Shown here: positions 22,682 through 30,670 of the stretch, piece after piece
How the letters are laid out: the number at the start of each line of letters is the position of its first letter
How positions within the stretch are numbered: the first letter of the stretch is position 1
Origin: Mayfieldus sp038040285
Lineage (GTDB): Bacteria > Actinomycetota > Thermoleophilia > Solirubrobacterales > 70-9
Length of the DNA: 64,000 nucleotides
Assembly (NCBI GenBank): GCA_038040285.1
Contig: JBBPIN010000001.1
Coordinates: forward strand, 94,227-158,226
Direction of reading: 5' to 3'
Notes under the pieces: model-generated
The model's database searches: none
What the model saw: only the letters and a program-made list of their open reading frames with translations
What the model was told of the DNA's origin: nothing
Made by a program: the position numbers and the translations under genes

Positions 22682-23320
22682 ATGAGAGCCCTCGGATATA
22701 CGAGAGTCTCGACCGGCGACCAGGCAGACAACGGCGTGTCGCTCAGCGCCCAGCGCGAGGCAATCCGCGCTGAGTGCAGGCGCCGTCCAGGTTGGGAACT
22801 CCTCGACGTGATCGAGGACGCCGGCCGCAGCGCGCGGAACATGAAGCGGCCGGGCATCTGCCGGGCGCGGGCGATGTTGAAGGCCGGCGAGGTTGACGCG
22901 CTGATCGTCGCCAAGCTGGACCGGCTCTCCCGCTCCATGCTCGACTTCGCCACGATTCTCGACGCCTCACATCGGGAAGGCTGGAAGATCGTCGCGCTCG
23001 ACCTCGGCTTCGACACTTCGACCGACCACGGCGAGATGGTCGCCAACTCACTCATGAACTTCGCGCAGTTCGAGCGTCGAATGATGGGGAGCCGTATGCG
23101 CGCCCACCATGTCGAGAAGCGCCGGCAGGACCCAACCTACAAGCCCGGCCCGGGCGGCCCTACCGACAAGCGGACCCGAGCCCGCATCCGTCGCGCCCGA
23201 ACCGGCGGCGACTCTTACGCCGCCATCGCCGAGCGATTGAACGCGGCCGCAGTGGCGACGCCGAGCGGTAGCGGCCGCTGGCATCCGGCGACAATCCGCC
23301 GGGTCGAGCGTTCGCTCTAA
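22682..23320 (+). CDS. Small serine recombinase (resolvase/invertase family)
   Basis: 212 residues. Catalytic domain MRALGYTRVSTGDQADNGVS (Ser10), VDALIVAKLDRLSRSMLDFA, NFAQFERRMMGSRM, then a short basic HTH region (YAAIAERLNAAAVATPSGSG). It lacks the zinc ribbon and coiled coil of large integrases. It lies near the right end, transcribed opposite to the large recombinase. It could act as resolvase, as an accessory for excision, or as a remnant of a second element. Confidence 0.88.
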   Translation: MRALGYTRVSTGDQADNGVSLSAQREAIRAECRRRPGWELLDVIEDAGRSARNMKRPGICRARAMLKAGEVDALIVAKLDRLSRSMLDFATILDASHREGWKIVALDLGFDTSTDHGEMVANSLMNFAQFERRMMGSRMRAHHVEKRRQDPTYKPGPGGPTDKRTRARIRRARTGGDSYAAIAERLNAAAVATPSGSGRWHPATIRRVERSL

Positions 23321-23341
23321 GCTCGTCTGCGGCCCGGCCGC

Positions 23342-23411
23342 GATCGGGGCGGCGGCGCCATCCGCGGGCTCACGCCCGATCGGCGCTGATTCTGCCGACG
23401 CCGCCCCGATC
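23342..23411. terminator. 13-bp inverted repeat at the element's right end
   Basis: GATCGGGGCGGCG (23342-23354) pairs perfectly with CGCCGCCCCGATC (23399-23411), 22 bases after the recombinase stop. The long loop (44 bases) is unusual for a terminator, so a recombination-related role is also possible. Confidence 0.4.
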
Positions 23412-23551
23412 CGAAGCCTTGAACGGCCGTCTGCGGGCTTCGGGCGAAGCGCCGCGGGTGATCGCACCCGGACGCCGCGCCTGCGGGCGCTCGCCTCGGC
23501 CAACATCGAACGCCGCGAATAGCCGGGCGCTAGGCGTCCCGACTTTAGACC
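23370..23551 (-). other. Possible C-terminal extension of the large recombinase in the circular form
   Basis: At attR the minus strand reads CAG GAG AAG TGG TCT AAA..., in the same phase as the CAG GAG AAG TAG end of the large recombinase at attL. If the ends join at the core, the recombinase frame runs on for 60 residues (WSKVGTPSARLFAAFDVGRG...) to a TGA at 23370. Pure sequence inference. Confidence 0.5.
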
Positions 23552-23561
23552 ACTTCTCCTG
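23552..23561 (+). repeat. Right junction core (attR)
   Basis: ACTTCTCCTG, preceded by GACC and followed by GACGATCGATCC. It is identical to the left core and is followed by resumed coding of the split membrane-protein gene. Confidence 0.8.
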
Positions 23562-24273
23562 GACGATCGATCCGCCGCAGACCGCCTCCTTCCGGGGCAC
23601 GGCCTATTGGTCGGCGGGGGTTTTGTTCGCCTGGGCGTCGATGGAGCGCGACTGGGAGCGAATCCGGATCGCGGCGTTCCCCGAGCTTGCGGTCGCGATC
23701 CTGCTGCTGCTCGCGACGCAACTGCACCTCGAGAAGTTCCACAACGACCTGTTCGGCTACTTCTGGGTCGCCGCCTACGCGGTCGCCGTCCCGCTGCTGA
23801 TCTATCTGGTCGCGGCAACGCGCACCGGCAGCGGCGCTGACCGCCACGAGCCGCGGCTGCCGATGCCCGCTCCGCTGCGGCTGGCGCTCGCCGTGCAGGG
23901 CGCCGCCTTCGCGCTCTACGGAGCCGGTCTGTTCGTCTCTCCGTCCGGGTTCGACGGCGCCTGGCCGTGGGCGCTCACTCCGCTCACCGCCCGGGCGATC
24001 GGCGCATTTCTGATCGGCTTTGCGGTTGCGGCGACGATCGCCGTTCGGGGCAACTGCCTGCGGCGCTATCGCGGTGCCGCCCTCACCTACGCCGTGCTGG
24101 GCGCGCTCCAGCTGCTGGGCGCGGCGCTGCACTCGTCCGATTTCCGAGACGGCGTCGCGCTTCCCCTGTTCGTCGCCTTCTTCGCCACCGTTCTCGCGGT
24201 CGGGTTGGCCGGCTCGGTGCTCGACCGCCGCGATCAGGCCTCGAGCTCGCGCAGCGCCTTCTCGGCGTCGTAG
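23552..24273 (+). pseudogene. Integral membrane protein, 3' fragment
   Basis: Continues the gene begun at 15401: WTIDPPQTASFRGTAYWSAG and roughly seven more membrane helices (AVAILLLLATQLHLEKF, FWVAAYAVAVPLLIYLV, LALAVQGAAFALYGAGLF, AIGAFLIGFAVAATIAV, LTYAVLGALQLLGAAL, LPLFVAFFATVLAVGLAG). The whole protein would be about 280 residues. In the integrated state the frame is open back to 23419 in element DNA, so a chimeric product could be made. No family recognised. Confidence 0.8.
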
Positions 24274-24626
24274 TAGGCGTCCACCTCGGCGCCGCGCCCG
24301 TCGCGCATCGTCCATATGTGGACGTATCGGGCGCTCACCTCGGCGCCGCTCTCGCGCCCCACCGCGGTCATCTGGATGTTCACCAGCACGCGATCGCCGC
24401 GGCGAACGGTCGACTCCACCTGCTGGTCAAAGACATCCCACTGCTCGAGGAAGCCCTCCAGGAACTGCTCGATCGCAGCCCTGCCCTCGAAGTCGTCGCC
24501 GCCTGGGAGCTCGGGGCTCTCGCGCCACACCGCCTCGCGGTGCAGAGCGTCGAGCGCAGCCTGCACATCCCCCTGGTTGAGGGCCACGTATGAGGCGCGG
24601 ATCGTGTCGAGGTCCGTCTTGGCCAC
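24234..24626 (-). CDS. SnoaL-like (NTF2-fold) protein
   Basis: 130 residues from GTG 24626: LDTIRASYVALNQGDVQAAL, HREAVWRESPELPGGDDFEG, RAAIEQFLEGFLEQWDVFD, VHIWTMRDGRGAEVDAYYDA. This is the cone-shaped NTF2/SnoaL fold used by isomerases, hydrolases and ligand-binding proteins; the substrate cannot be told. The 3' end overlaps the convergent membrane-protein fragment by 40 bases. TTG 24650 is an alternative start. Confidence 0.8.
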   Translation of the reverse strand: MAKTDLDTIRASYVALNQGDVQAALDALHREAVWRESPELPGGDDFEGRAAIEQFLEGFLEQWDVFDQQVESTVRRGDRVLVNIQMTAVGRESGAEVSARYVHIWTMRDGRGAEVDAYYDAEKALRELEA

Positions 24627-24677
24627 GTACGAAATGATTACCAAGTGGCGCGTCTCGTAACGTTGGCCGAGAACTAG

Positions 24678-25394
24678 ATGGGGCGACTCGCGCTTGTCGG
24701 CGGCCAGGGCTTCGACGCGCTGCGGCCCTGGGCCGGAGCGCCGAAGCGGGAACTGACGACCGAGCGAGGCGCCGTCGATCTGCTCGACGCGGACAGCCAC
24801 GTAGTGCTGGTGCGGCACGGGATCGACTCCTACACCCCCGCCCAACTCGTCGATCACCCCCGCAACCTCGCGGCGCTCGAGCAGGCCGGCTGCGACAGGG
24901 TGCTGGCGATCTGCTCGGTGGGGTCGCTGCACGCCGAGCTCGGGGTCGGGTCGTTCCTCTGCCCCACCGACTTCCTGGCCCTGGGCAGGGTCGACGCGGC
25001 CTTCGAGGACGAGCGCGGCCACGTCGTCCCGGCCTTCGATCCGGTCTGGCGGCGTCTCGTGCTGGAGGCGTGGGGCACGGCAACAGATGCGGCGATCCGC
25101 GACCAGGGTCTGTACTGGCAGAGCCCCGGCCCCCGCTTCGAGACCCCGGCCGAGGTGCGGCTGATCGCCAATCACGCGGACGTCGTGGGGATGACGATGG
25201 GTTCCGAGTGTGTCGCCGCCTGCCAGCTCGGCCTCGCCTATGCCGCGGTCTGCGTGGTCGACAACCTCGCCAACGGGATCGGCGACGCGCCGCTGACCCG
25301 CGAGGAGTACGAGGCCGGTCACGCGGCAAACCGCGAGCGCCTCGCGGCGGCGCTGGAGGCTGTGCTGCCGTCGCTGAGCGCGGAGGGCCCGTGA
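24678..25394 (+). CDS. Nucleoside phosphorylase (methylthioadenosine/methylthioinosine type)
   Basis: A PNP/UDP-family phosphorylase of MTAP type: VVLVRHGIDSYTPAQLVDHP, AICSVGSLHAELGVGSF, YWQSPGPRFETPAEVR and ADVVGMTMGSECVAACQLGL. It should split a 5'-methylthio-nucleoside with phosphate. 238 residues is slightly short for MTAP. The next gene encodes a methylthioadenosine/S-adenosylhomocysteine deaminase-like enzyme 31 bases away, so methylthioinosine may be the real substrate. Confidence 0.85.
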   Translation: MGRLALVGGQGFDALRPWAGAPKRELTTERGAVDLLDADSHVVLVRHGIDSYTPAQLVDHPRNLAALEQAGCDRVLAICSVGSLHAELGVGSFLCPTDFLALGRVDAAFEDERGHVVPAFDPVWRRLVLEAWGTATDAAIRDQGLYWQSPGPRFETPAEVRLIANHADVVGMTMGSECVAACQLGLAYAAVCVVDNLANGIGDAPLTREEYEAGHAANRERLAAALEAVLPSLSAEGP

Positions 25395-25425
25395 CCGCGG
25401 GGCCAACGAAACGCGAGGCTCGCGC

Positions 25426-26673
25426 GTGAGCCTGGCGGTGACCGGCGCACTGCTCGAGGGCGAAACGGTCGGGCTGCGGGCCGAGGAAGGCCTGATCGCC
25501 GAGCTGGCCCCCGGGGTCAAGCCCCGCAACGGCGACGAGGTGCTGGACGCCGGCGGCGCGCCCCTGGTCCCCGGCCTGGTCAACGGCCACACGCACGCAG
25601 CGATGACCCTGTTTCGCGGCTACGGCGATGACCTGCCGCTGATGCAGTGGCTGGAGGAGAAGATCTGGCCGCTGGAGGCAAGGTTGGAGCCCAAGGATGT
25701 CTACTGGGGCACGCGCCTCGCCTGCCTGGAGATGATCCGCAGCGGCACGGTCCGCTTCTGGGACATGTACTGGCACCCCGAGGCGACGGCGCGGGCGGTG
25801 GAGGACGCCGGCCTGCGGGCGACGATCGCGGCGCCGCTGATCGAGGCGGGCAAGGGCCTGGAGTCGCTGCGCGAGGGCGCCCTGCGCAACCTCGAACAGC
25901 TCGCCGGCTGCGGCGAGCGAATCTCAGCGGCGCTCGCCCCGCATGCGATCTACACGGTCGGCGAGGAAGGGCTGCGTTGGGTAGCCGAGCTGGCGGCGCA
26001 GCGCGAGCTGCCGGTGCACATCCATCTGTCGGAGACCGAGCAGGAGATGGCCGACTGCGTAAACGAGCACGGCCTACGACCCGTCCACCACCTCGATCGG
26101 CTCGGTGTTCTCGGTCCGGGGGCGCTGCTTGCCCACGGCGTCTGGCTCGACGACGAGGAACTGGAGCTGGCGGCGGAGCGTGGCGCCACGATCGTCACCA
26201 ACCCCGTTGCGAACCTGAAGCTCGCGGTGGGACGGGTCTTCCCGTACCGCAAGGCACGCGAAGTCGGCGTCGCGATCGGCCTCGGCACCGACGGGGCCGG
26301 CTCAAACAACTCGCTCGACCTGCTCGCCGACCTGAAGACCTTCGCCCTGCTGCAGAGGAACGAGGCCGGCGACCCGGCGGCGGTCACCGCCGAGGAGGCA
26401 TGGGAAGTGGCGACCGGCCGCCGCGCGCCGCTGCTCGGCGCCTCCGGCCGCCTGGCGCCAGGCGAGCCGGCCGACTTCCTGCTGCTGCGCGCCGACGCCC
26501 CCGAGCTCAGCCTCGGCGACCTCACCGCCGACCTGGTCTACGCGGCGGCCGGAGCCGTCGTCGACACCTGCGTGGTCGCGGGGCGGATACTGATGCGCGC
26601 CGGCAGCGTCGAGGGCGCCGACGAGGTGATCGCGAAAGCCGTCGAGCGGGCCCGGGGACTCGGCCTGGCCTGA
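25426..26673 (+). CDS. 5-methylthioadenosine/S-adenosylhomocysteine deaminase-like amidohydrolase
   Basis: 415 residues, GTG start. The amidohydrolase barrel has metal ligands in VNGHTHAAMTLFRGYGDDLP (HxH), HIHLSETEQE, LAHGVWLDDEE and GLGTDGAGSNNSLDLL (catalytic Asp). The LMQWLEEKIWPLEARLEP stretch is typical of MtaD/SsnA-type adenosine deaminases. It would convert methylthioadenosine to methylthioinosine and ammonia in the cytoplasm. Confidence 0.88.
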   Translation: MSLAVTGALLEGETVGLRAEEGLIAELAPGVKPRNGDEVLDAGGAPLVPGLVNGHTHAAMTLFRGYGDDLPLMQWLEEKIWPLEARLEPKDVYWGTRLACLEMIRSGTVRFWDMYWHPEATARAVEDAGLRATIAAPLIEAGKGLESLREGALRNLEQLAGCGERISAALAPHAIYTVGEEGLRWVAELAAQRELPVHIHLSETEQEMADCVNEHGLRPVHHLDRLGVLGPGALLAHGVWLDDEELELAAERGATIVTNPVANLKLAVGRVFPYRKAREVGVAIGLGTDGAGSNNSLDLLADLKTFALLQRNEAGDPAAVTAEEAWEVATGRRAPLLGASGRLAPGEPADFLLLRADAPELSLGDLTADLVYAAAGAVVDTCVVAGRILMRAGSVEGADEVIAKAVERARGLGLA

Positions 26674-26726
26674 GGTCGCACCTGCTGGTGATCAGGCCTA
26701 GCTGAGGCCCTGCGGCGGGGCGTGGT

Positions 26727-28232
26727 TCAGCGTGCCAGGGCTCCGATCAATTCGCGCCACCATTCCTTCGCCGCGTCGGTGGAGGCGTGCTCCAGCCTGC
26801 GGCGCGCGGCGGTCTGTAGGGCGCTCGCCGAGCCGATCGCCAGCACCGGCCCCGTGAACGCGTAGCGCCCGTCATCCAACTCGACCAACGCTCCGGGTTG
26901 GTCGAGCCTGGTGCGGAGCTGCCGGACCACGGCCCGTCCCGCCACCTGGCGCGGATAGGCGGGGTCGCCGTCGGCCGCGGTCCACGACCGCGAGGTCGAG
27001 ATCTGGGCGGTGCTGCGCGCCGGGCGCGGCGGTGGGGCCGGCTCTGCCAGCGCCGGATCGCTGGTCGTCACCCCCAGGCGGGCGGCCAGCGGCTCGAAGG
27101 TGGCGCCCTGAACGAGGGTCGAGAGCAGCACCGCGAAGAAGACGATGTTGAAGAACTCGAGGCTGTGCGGGACCCCCTCGATGACTGGGAAGGTGGCCAG
27201 CACCACCGGGACGGCGCCGCGCAGGCCAGCCCAGCCGAGCACGATCCGCTCATTCACCGTGTAGCCGGCGAACGGGGTCGAGGCGAACACGGCGGCTGGA
27301 CGGGCGACGACGGCGAGGATCAGCGCCAGCAGGGTGCCCTTCAGGGCGACGTCCCCGAGTTGCGACGGAAAGACGAGCAGCCCAAGGACGATGAACAAGC
27401 TCACCTGGGCGACCCAGGCGAGGCCCTGGTGGAAGATGCGCACCGTCCCCTTGGCGGGGATCGTGGCGCCGCCGAGGATCAGGCCGGCGAGATAGACGGC
27501 GAGGAAGCCCGACCCGTGCAGCGTCGCGGCGGCGCCGAATGCGACCGCGGCGATCCCGATCGTCCCCAGCGGGTATGCCCCGGGGGTGCCGAGCCGCGCC
27601 CGGCGCAGCCCCTGGACCCCGAGCCAGCCGACCGCAGCGCCGATCGCGAGGCCGATTCCCAACTCGCGCAGCAGCAGCAGCGCCATGTCCGATGCCCCAT
27701 AGCCGGGGCGCTGGATCCAGTCGATGAAGCCGATCACCAGCAGCACAGCGACCGGGTCGTTGAAGCCCGCTTCCCCCTCCAGCGTGCGCGCCAGCCGGCG
27801 CCGCAAGGTCGAGCCGCGCAGCACGCCAAAGATCGCGGCACCGTCGGTGGCGGCGACGATCGATCCAACCAGCAACCCGTCGAGGGTCGAGAAGTCGAAC
27901 AGAAGCGCCGCCGCAAGCCCGGCGATCAGGGCCGTGCCGAGGGTTCCCGCGAGCGCCAGGCCCAGCGACGGGCCGAGCACCGGGCGGATCTCGTCGAAGC
28001 CGGCGTCCAGTCCGCCTTCGAAGAGGATCATCGCCAGCGCCACGGTACCGATCGTGCGCGCCAGCTCATAGTCGTTGAAGTTGATCCACCCGGTCCCGTC
28101 CGAGCCGATCGCCATCCCGACCCCGAGGAACAGGACCAGCCCGGGGACCCGCAGCCGGCCCGCGGCGAGCGCCGCCCCGAGGCCGGCGACCAGCAGCGCG
28201 CCCCCGACGAGGATCAACTGGCCGTCGTTCAC
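26727..28232 (-). CDS. K+/H+ (or Na+/H+) antiporter, CPA1 family
   Basis: 501 residues, about twelve membrane helices. Exchanger motifs: LILVGGALLVAGLGAALAAG at the start, ILFEGGLDAGF, and GEAGFNDPVAVLL with the ion-binding ND pair, plus LRGAVPVVLATFPVIEG. The C-terminal cytoplasmic part (ALVELDDGRYAFTGPVLAIG) resembles the regulatory tail of NhaP2/CvrA K+/H+ antiporters. It should extrude cations in exchange for protons. Confidence 0.88.
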   Translation of the reverse strand: MNDGQLILVGGALLVAGLGAALAAGRLRVPGLVLFLGVGMAIGSDGTGWINFNDYELARTIGTVALAMILFEGGLDAGFDEIRPVLGPSLGLALAGTLGTALIAGLAAALLFDFSTLDGLLVGSIVAATDGAAIFGVLRGSTLRRRLARTLEGEAGFNDPVAVLLVIGFIDWIQRPGYGASDMALLLLRELGIGLAIGAAVGWLGVQGLRRARLGTPGAYPLGTIGIAAVAFGAAATLHGSGFLAVYLAGLILGGATIPAKGTVRIFHQGLAWVAQVSLFIVLGLLVFPSQLGDVALKGTLLALILAVVARPAAVFASTPFAGYTVNERIVLGWAGLRGAVPVVLATFPVIEGVPHSLEFFNIVFFAVLLSTLVQGATFEPLAARLGVTTSDPALAEPAPPPRPARSTAQISTSRSWTAADGDPAYPRQVAGRAVVRQLRTRLDQPGALVELDDGRYAFTGPVLAIGSASALQTAARRRLEHASTDAAKEWWRELIGALAR

Positions 28233-28300
28233 CTCGCGTAGCTTCGCGCAGGTGTAGGATCGCGCGCTGTGGTCCTGTGCTGGCTGCCCGGCCAGGGTTT

Positions 28301-28328
28301 GAGTGCCAGGCTGGCTGCGCAGCCAGGT
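28301..28328. repeat. Dispersed palindromic repeat, weak copy
   Basis: GAGTGCCAGG followed by CTGGCTG-CG-CAGCCAG (28311-28326), matching the TG(T/C)CAGG-plus-hairpin theme of the copies near 400, 2460 and 34300. Confidence 0.4.
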
Positions 28329-28389
28329 TTCGGCGCCTCAAAGACGGGTAAGTTTCCCTTCAGGGCGTGCGGAGGACCCGACGCCCAGG

Positions 28390-28462
28390 ACTGCCGGTTG
28401 CCCCGCTGGGAAGCTGGGTTGTCTCCCCCCCGTGCCCGGCGCCCAGCGGGGCGTCCGGCAGT
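28390..28462. other. Long imperfect hairpin (21-bp stem)
   Basis: Arm 28390-28410 (ACTGCCGGTTGCCCCGCTGG plus G) pairs with 28442-28462 at 19 of 21 positions around a 31-base loop rich in C and T. It lies between the antiporter start and the small frameshifted gene. It may be an RNA structure or a MITE-like relic. Confidence 0.55.
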
Positions 28463-28494
28463 AATTCTCTTCAGCTGCGGCGGCGCCTGGATGC

Positions 28495-28690
28495 CTACGG
28501 CGCCAGCCCCAGCAGTCCCGCGTAGATCAGCGGGTCAAGCTCGGGATCTTCCTCCCAGGTCTCGTCCTCCCACTGCTCGACGGCAGCGGATAGGGCACTC
28601 CGACCCCGTCGACGCCTCCGTAAAGGGTGGCCAGCCCGGCGTCGCGCTGATCTCGGCCTCGATCTCGTGCTCGTGCGTTGCTGCTTCCAT
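28495..28690 (-). pseudogene. Small acidic protein gene, apparently frameshifted
   Basis: ATG 28690 with AGAAGG upstream opens MEAATHEHEIEAEISATPGW...EASTGSE with strong G/C third bases. The quality then moves to another frame, ALSAAVEQWEDETWEEDPEL then DPLIYAGLLGLAP, ending at TAG 28495. The uninterrupted first frame stops at 28535 (51 residues). About 62 residues if repaired. No family recognised. Confidence 0.4.
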
Positions 28691-28801
28691 CCGCGGCCTT
28701 CTCTCTGGACTCTTTCTCGAATTGGCGAGCGGCCAGGCTAGGCGGCGGGTCTGGGGCCCCGGTGAGGATTCGGTGACCCGGAGGTAAATATTCCGGGTCG
28801 C

Positions 28802-30088
28802 TCAGGCGGCGAGGGCCTCCTGCTCCTCTGTGAGCGGCTCCTCGGCGACGTCCCGATGCGACCGGGCGCGCGGGGGGTGCTCGCGCTCGACCCGGGCCAG
28901 CGCCGTGCGCGCCGCCCAGGCGGCCGAGAGGCCGGAAACTCCGGCGAGGACCAGTGCGACGCGCGGGTCGAATGCCTCCGAGAGCCAGCCCGCGATCGGG
29001 CCCCCGATCGCGGTCGAGCCGAGGAAGACGATCGAGTACAACGCCATCACCCGGCCGCGCATGTCTGGGCGCACCTCGAGCTGAAGGTAGGAGTTGACGC
29101 TGGCCGCGAAGGTCACCGTGGCGGCGCCGAGCAGGGCCAGCAGCGGGAGCTCCAGCGCCAGCGTCGGCGCGGCGGCCGCGAGCAATGAGAGGGCTCCGAA
29201 GCCGAGCGCCGCGCCGGCTATCACGGAGGCGCTGGTGCGCCCGCGCGCACCGGTGGCCAGCGCGCCCGCCACCGATCCCACGGCCATCGCCGAGACCAGG
29301 GCCGCGTAGACGCTGGCGCCGCCGCCGAAGCTGAACCTGGCGAGCAGCGGCAGGATGGTCTGGAAGTTGTAGCCGAGGGTTCCGACCACGGCCATCAGGG
29401 CCAGCGGAACCGCGAGGCGGGGCGTTGCGGCCACGTGGCGCAACGCCGATCGCACGGCGCCCCGCTCGCGCGGCACCTGGGGCGCCGGACGCAGCGCCCC
29501 CGGCTCCATCCGCCACAGCGCGAAGATCATGGCGCCGAAGGTGGCCGCGTTGATCGCGAAGCACGGATCGACCCCGACCGTGGCGATCAGCACCCCGGCC
29601 AGCGCCGGGCCGATGATGCGAGCCGAGTGGACGAGGACGCTGTTGAGGCTGACCGCGTTGACGACCCGCCCCGTTCCCACGATCTCGATCACGAAGCTCT
29701 GGCGGGTCGGGTTGTCGACCGCGTTGACGGCGCCGCGGGCGAAGACCAGCGCGTAGACCATGGCCACGGTCACAACGCCGGCGCTGCTGAGCGCGAACAG
29801 GGCGAGCGCCGGCAGCGCCATCGCTGCCTGGGTGACGATCAGCAGGCGCCGTTTCGCAAAGCGGTCGGCGAGCAGGCCGCCCCAGGCGCCGAACAGCAGG
29901 ATGGGCAGGAACTGAAGCGCCGTGGTGAGCCCAACCGCGACGCCGCTGCCGGTCAGCGACAGCACCAGCCAGATCTCCGCCACCGTCTGCATCCAGTTGC
30001 CGGACAACGAGACGATCTGCCCGACGAAGTAGCGGCGGTAGTTGGGGACCTGGAGGGAGTCGAATGAGCGGCGAAGGGCGGTGGTCAA
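28802..30088 (-). CDS. MFS exporter (DHA3/EntS-like)
   Basis: 428 residues with about twelve helices. The start FDSLQVPNYRRYFVGQIVSL and GAWGGLLADRFAKRRLLI (the A-loop motif) are typical of MFS_3 exporters; NAVDNPTRQSFVIEIVG is also family-typical. Probably exports a drug, siderophore or metabolite. It follows a MarR gene with a four-base overlap, so its expression is probably set by that repressor. Confidence 0.88.
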   Translation of the reverse strand: MTTALRRSFDSLQVPNYRRYFVGQIVSLSGNWMQTVAEIWLVLSLTGSGVAVGLTTALQFLPILLFGAWGGLLADRFAKRRLLIVTQAAMALPALALFALSSAGVVTVAMVYALVFARGAVNAVDNPTRQSFVIEIVGTGRVVNAVSLNSVLVHSARIIGPALAGVLIATVGVDPCFAINAATFGAMIFALWRMEPGALRPAPQVPRERGAVRSALRHVAATPRLAVPLALMAVVGTLGYNFQTILPLLARFSFGGGASVYAALVSAMAVGSVAGALATGARGRTSASVIAGAALGFGALSLLAAAAPTLALELPLLALLGAATVTFAASVNSYLQLEVRPDMRGRVMALYSIVFLGSTAIGGPIAGWLSEAFDPRVALVLAGVSGLSAAWAARTALARVEREHPPRARSHRDVAEEPLTEEQEALAA

Positions 30089-30549
30089 GCCCGCCCCTCC
30101 CCTCGCGGTGCGCGGTCGCCCTCGAGCAGGCGCTCGAGGATCTCCGCCGCCCGCTCCAGCGTCGCGACGTCACGCGGATCGAGATCGCGCATGCGCCTGG
30201 CCAGGTAGGCGTTCTTTCGCTGGCGCAGGCGACGCAGGCGCTCGCGACCCTCGCCGGTGAGGCTAATCAGTGCGCTGCGCCCGTCCTTGGGGTCGGGGGT
30301 ACGCTCGACCAGGCCCTCCTCTTCGAGCCCGCGCAGGATGCGGGTCGCCGTCGGGCGCTTGATGCGCTCGATCTCCGCCAACTCGCTGGGGGTGAGCGGC
30401 CCGTGCAGCTCGACCGAGGTCAGCGCCGACGCGTGGGGGGCGCGAAGCTCGGTGCCCGCCTCCTGGCGCATCCGTCGCGCCGCGCGGTTGATCACCAGCC
30501 GCAGGTGAGCGGCGGTCTCGGCGAGGTTTGTCTCAATCGTCTGATTCAT
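30085..30549 (-). CDS. MarR-family transcriptional regulator
   Basis: 154 residues with a winged helix: LTPSELAEIERIKRPTATRI (recognition region), LRGLEEEGLVERTPDPKDGR (wing), then dimer helices. First gene of a two-gene operon with the exporter. A 17-bp inverted repeat lies just upstream of its start. Likely an autorepressor released by the exporter's substrate. Confidence 0.9.
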   Translation of the reverse strand: MNQTIETNLAETAAHLRLVINRAARRMRQEAGTELRAPHASALTSVELHGPLTPSELAEIERIKRPTATRILRGLEEEGLVERTPDPKDGRSALISLTGEGRERLRRLRQRKNAYLARRMRDLDPRDVATLERAAEILERLLEGDRAPRGEGRA

Positions 30550-30562
30550 ATATAATTCAGGC

Positions 30563-30579
30563 TGCTAATTAGTTTAGCA
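30563..30579. promoter_or_regulatory. Candidate MarR operator
   Basis: TGCTAA-N5-TTAGCA, an AT-rich inverted repeat in a GC-rich setting, 14 bases upstream of the marR ATG and overlapping a possible TTGCTA/ATTATA promoter on the minus strand. Confidence 0.55.
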
Positions 30580-30670
30580 AATCGGTTCTGTAATGCGTGA
30601 CCTCAGGACGCCCTTGCCGGCTGACGCCCACGGGTAGGACACGGCCGCGCGGGCGTCGAACCCCACAGCC

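Larger units (their letters stand above)
15507..23561. mobile_element. 8.05-kb integrative element (serine-recombinase type)
   Basis: Bounded by the 10-bp core ACTTCTCCTG at 15507-15516 and 23552-23561, splitting one membrane-protein gene. Contents, left to right: large serine recombinase, non-coding region with palindromes, secreted cargo protein, a chain of overlapping small genes ending in a P4/D5-type primase-helicase, a small serine recombinase, and a right end with a 13-bp inverted repeat. No capsid, terminase, conjugation or relaxase gene is visible, so a phage-satellite-like or integrative-plasmid element is the likeliest reading. Confidence 0.85.

Noticed and set aside
24427..25776. 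449-residue minus-strand frame over the phosphorylase gene
   Set aside because: Antisense shadow; only its 3' neighbour frame (SnoaL-like protein) is gene-like.
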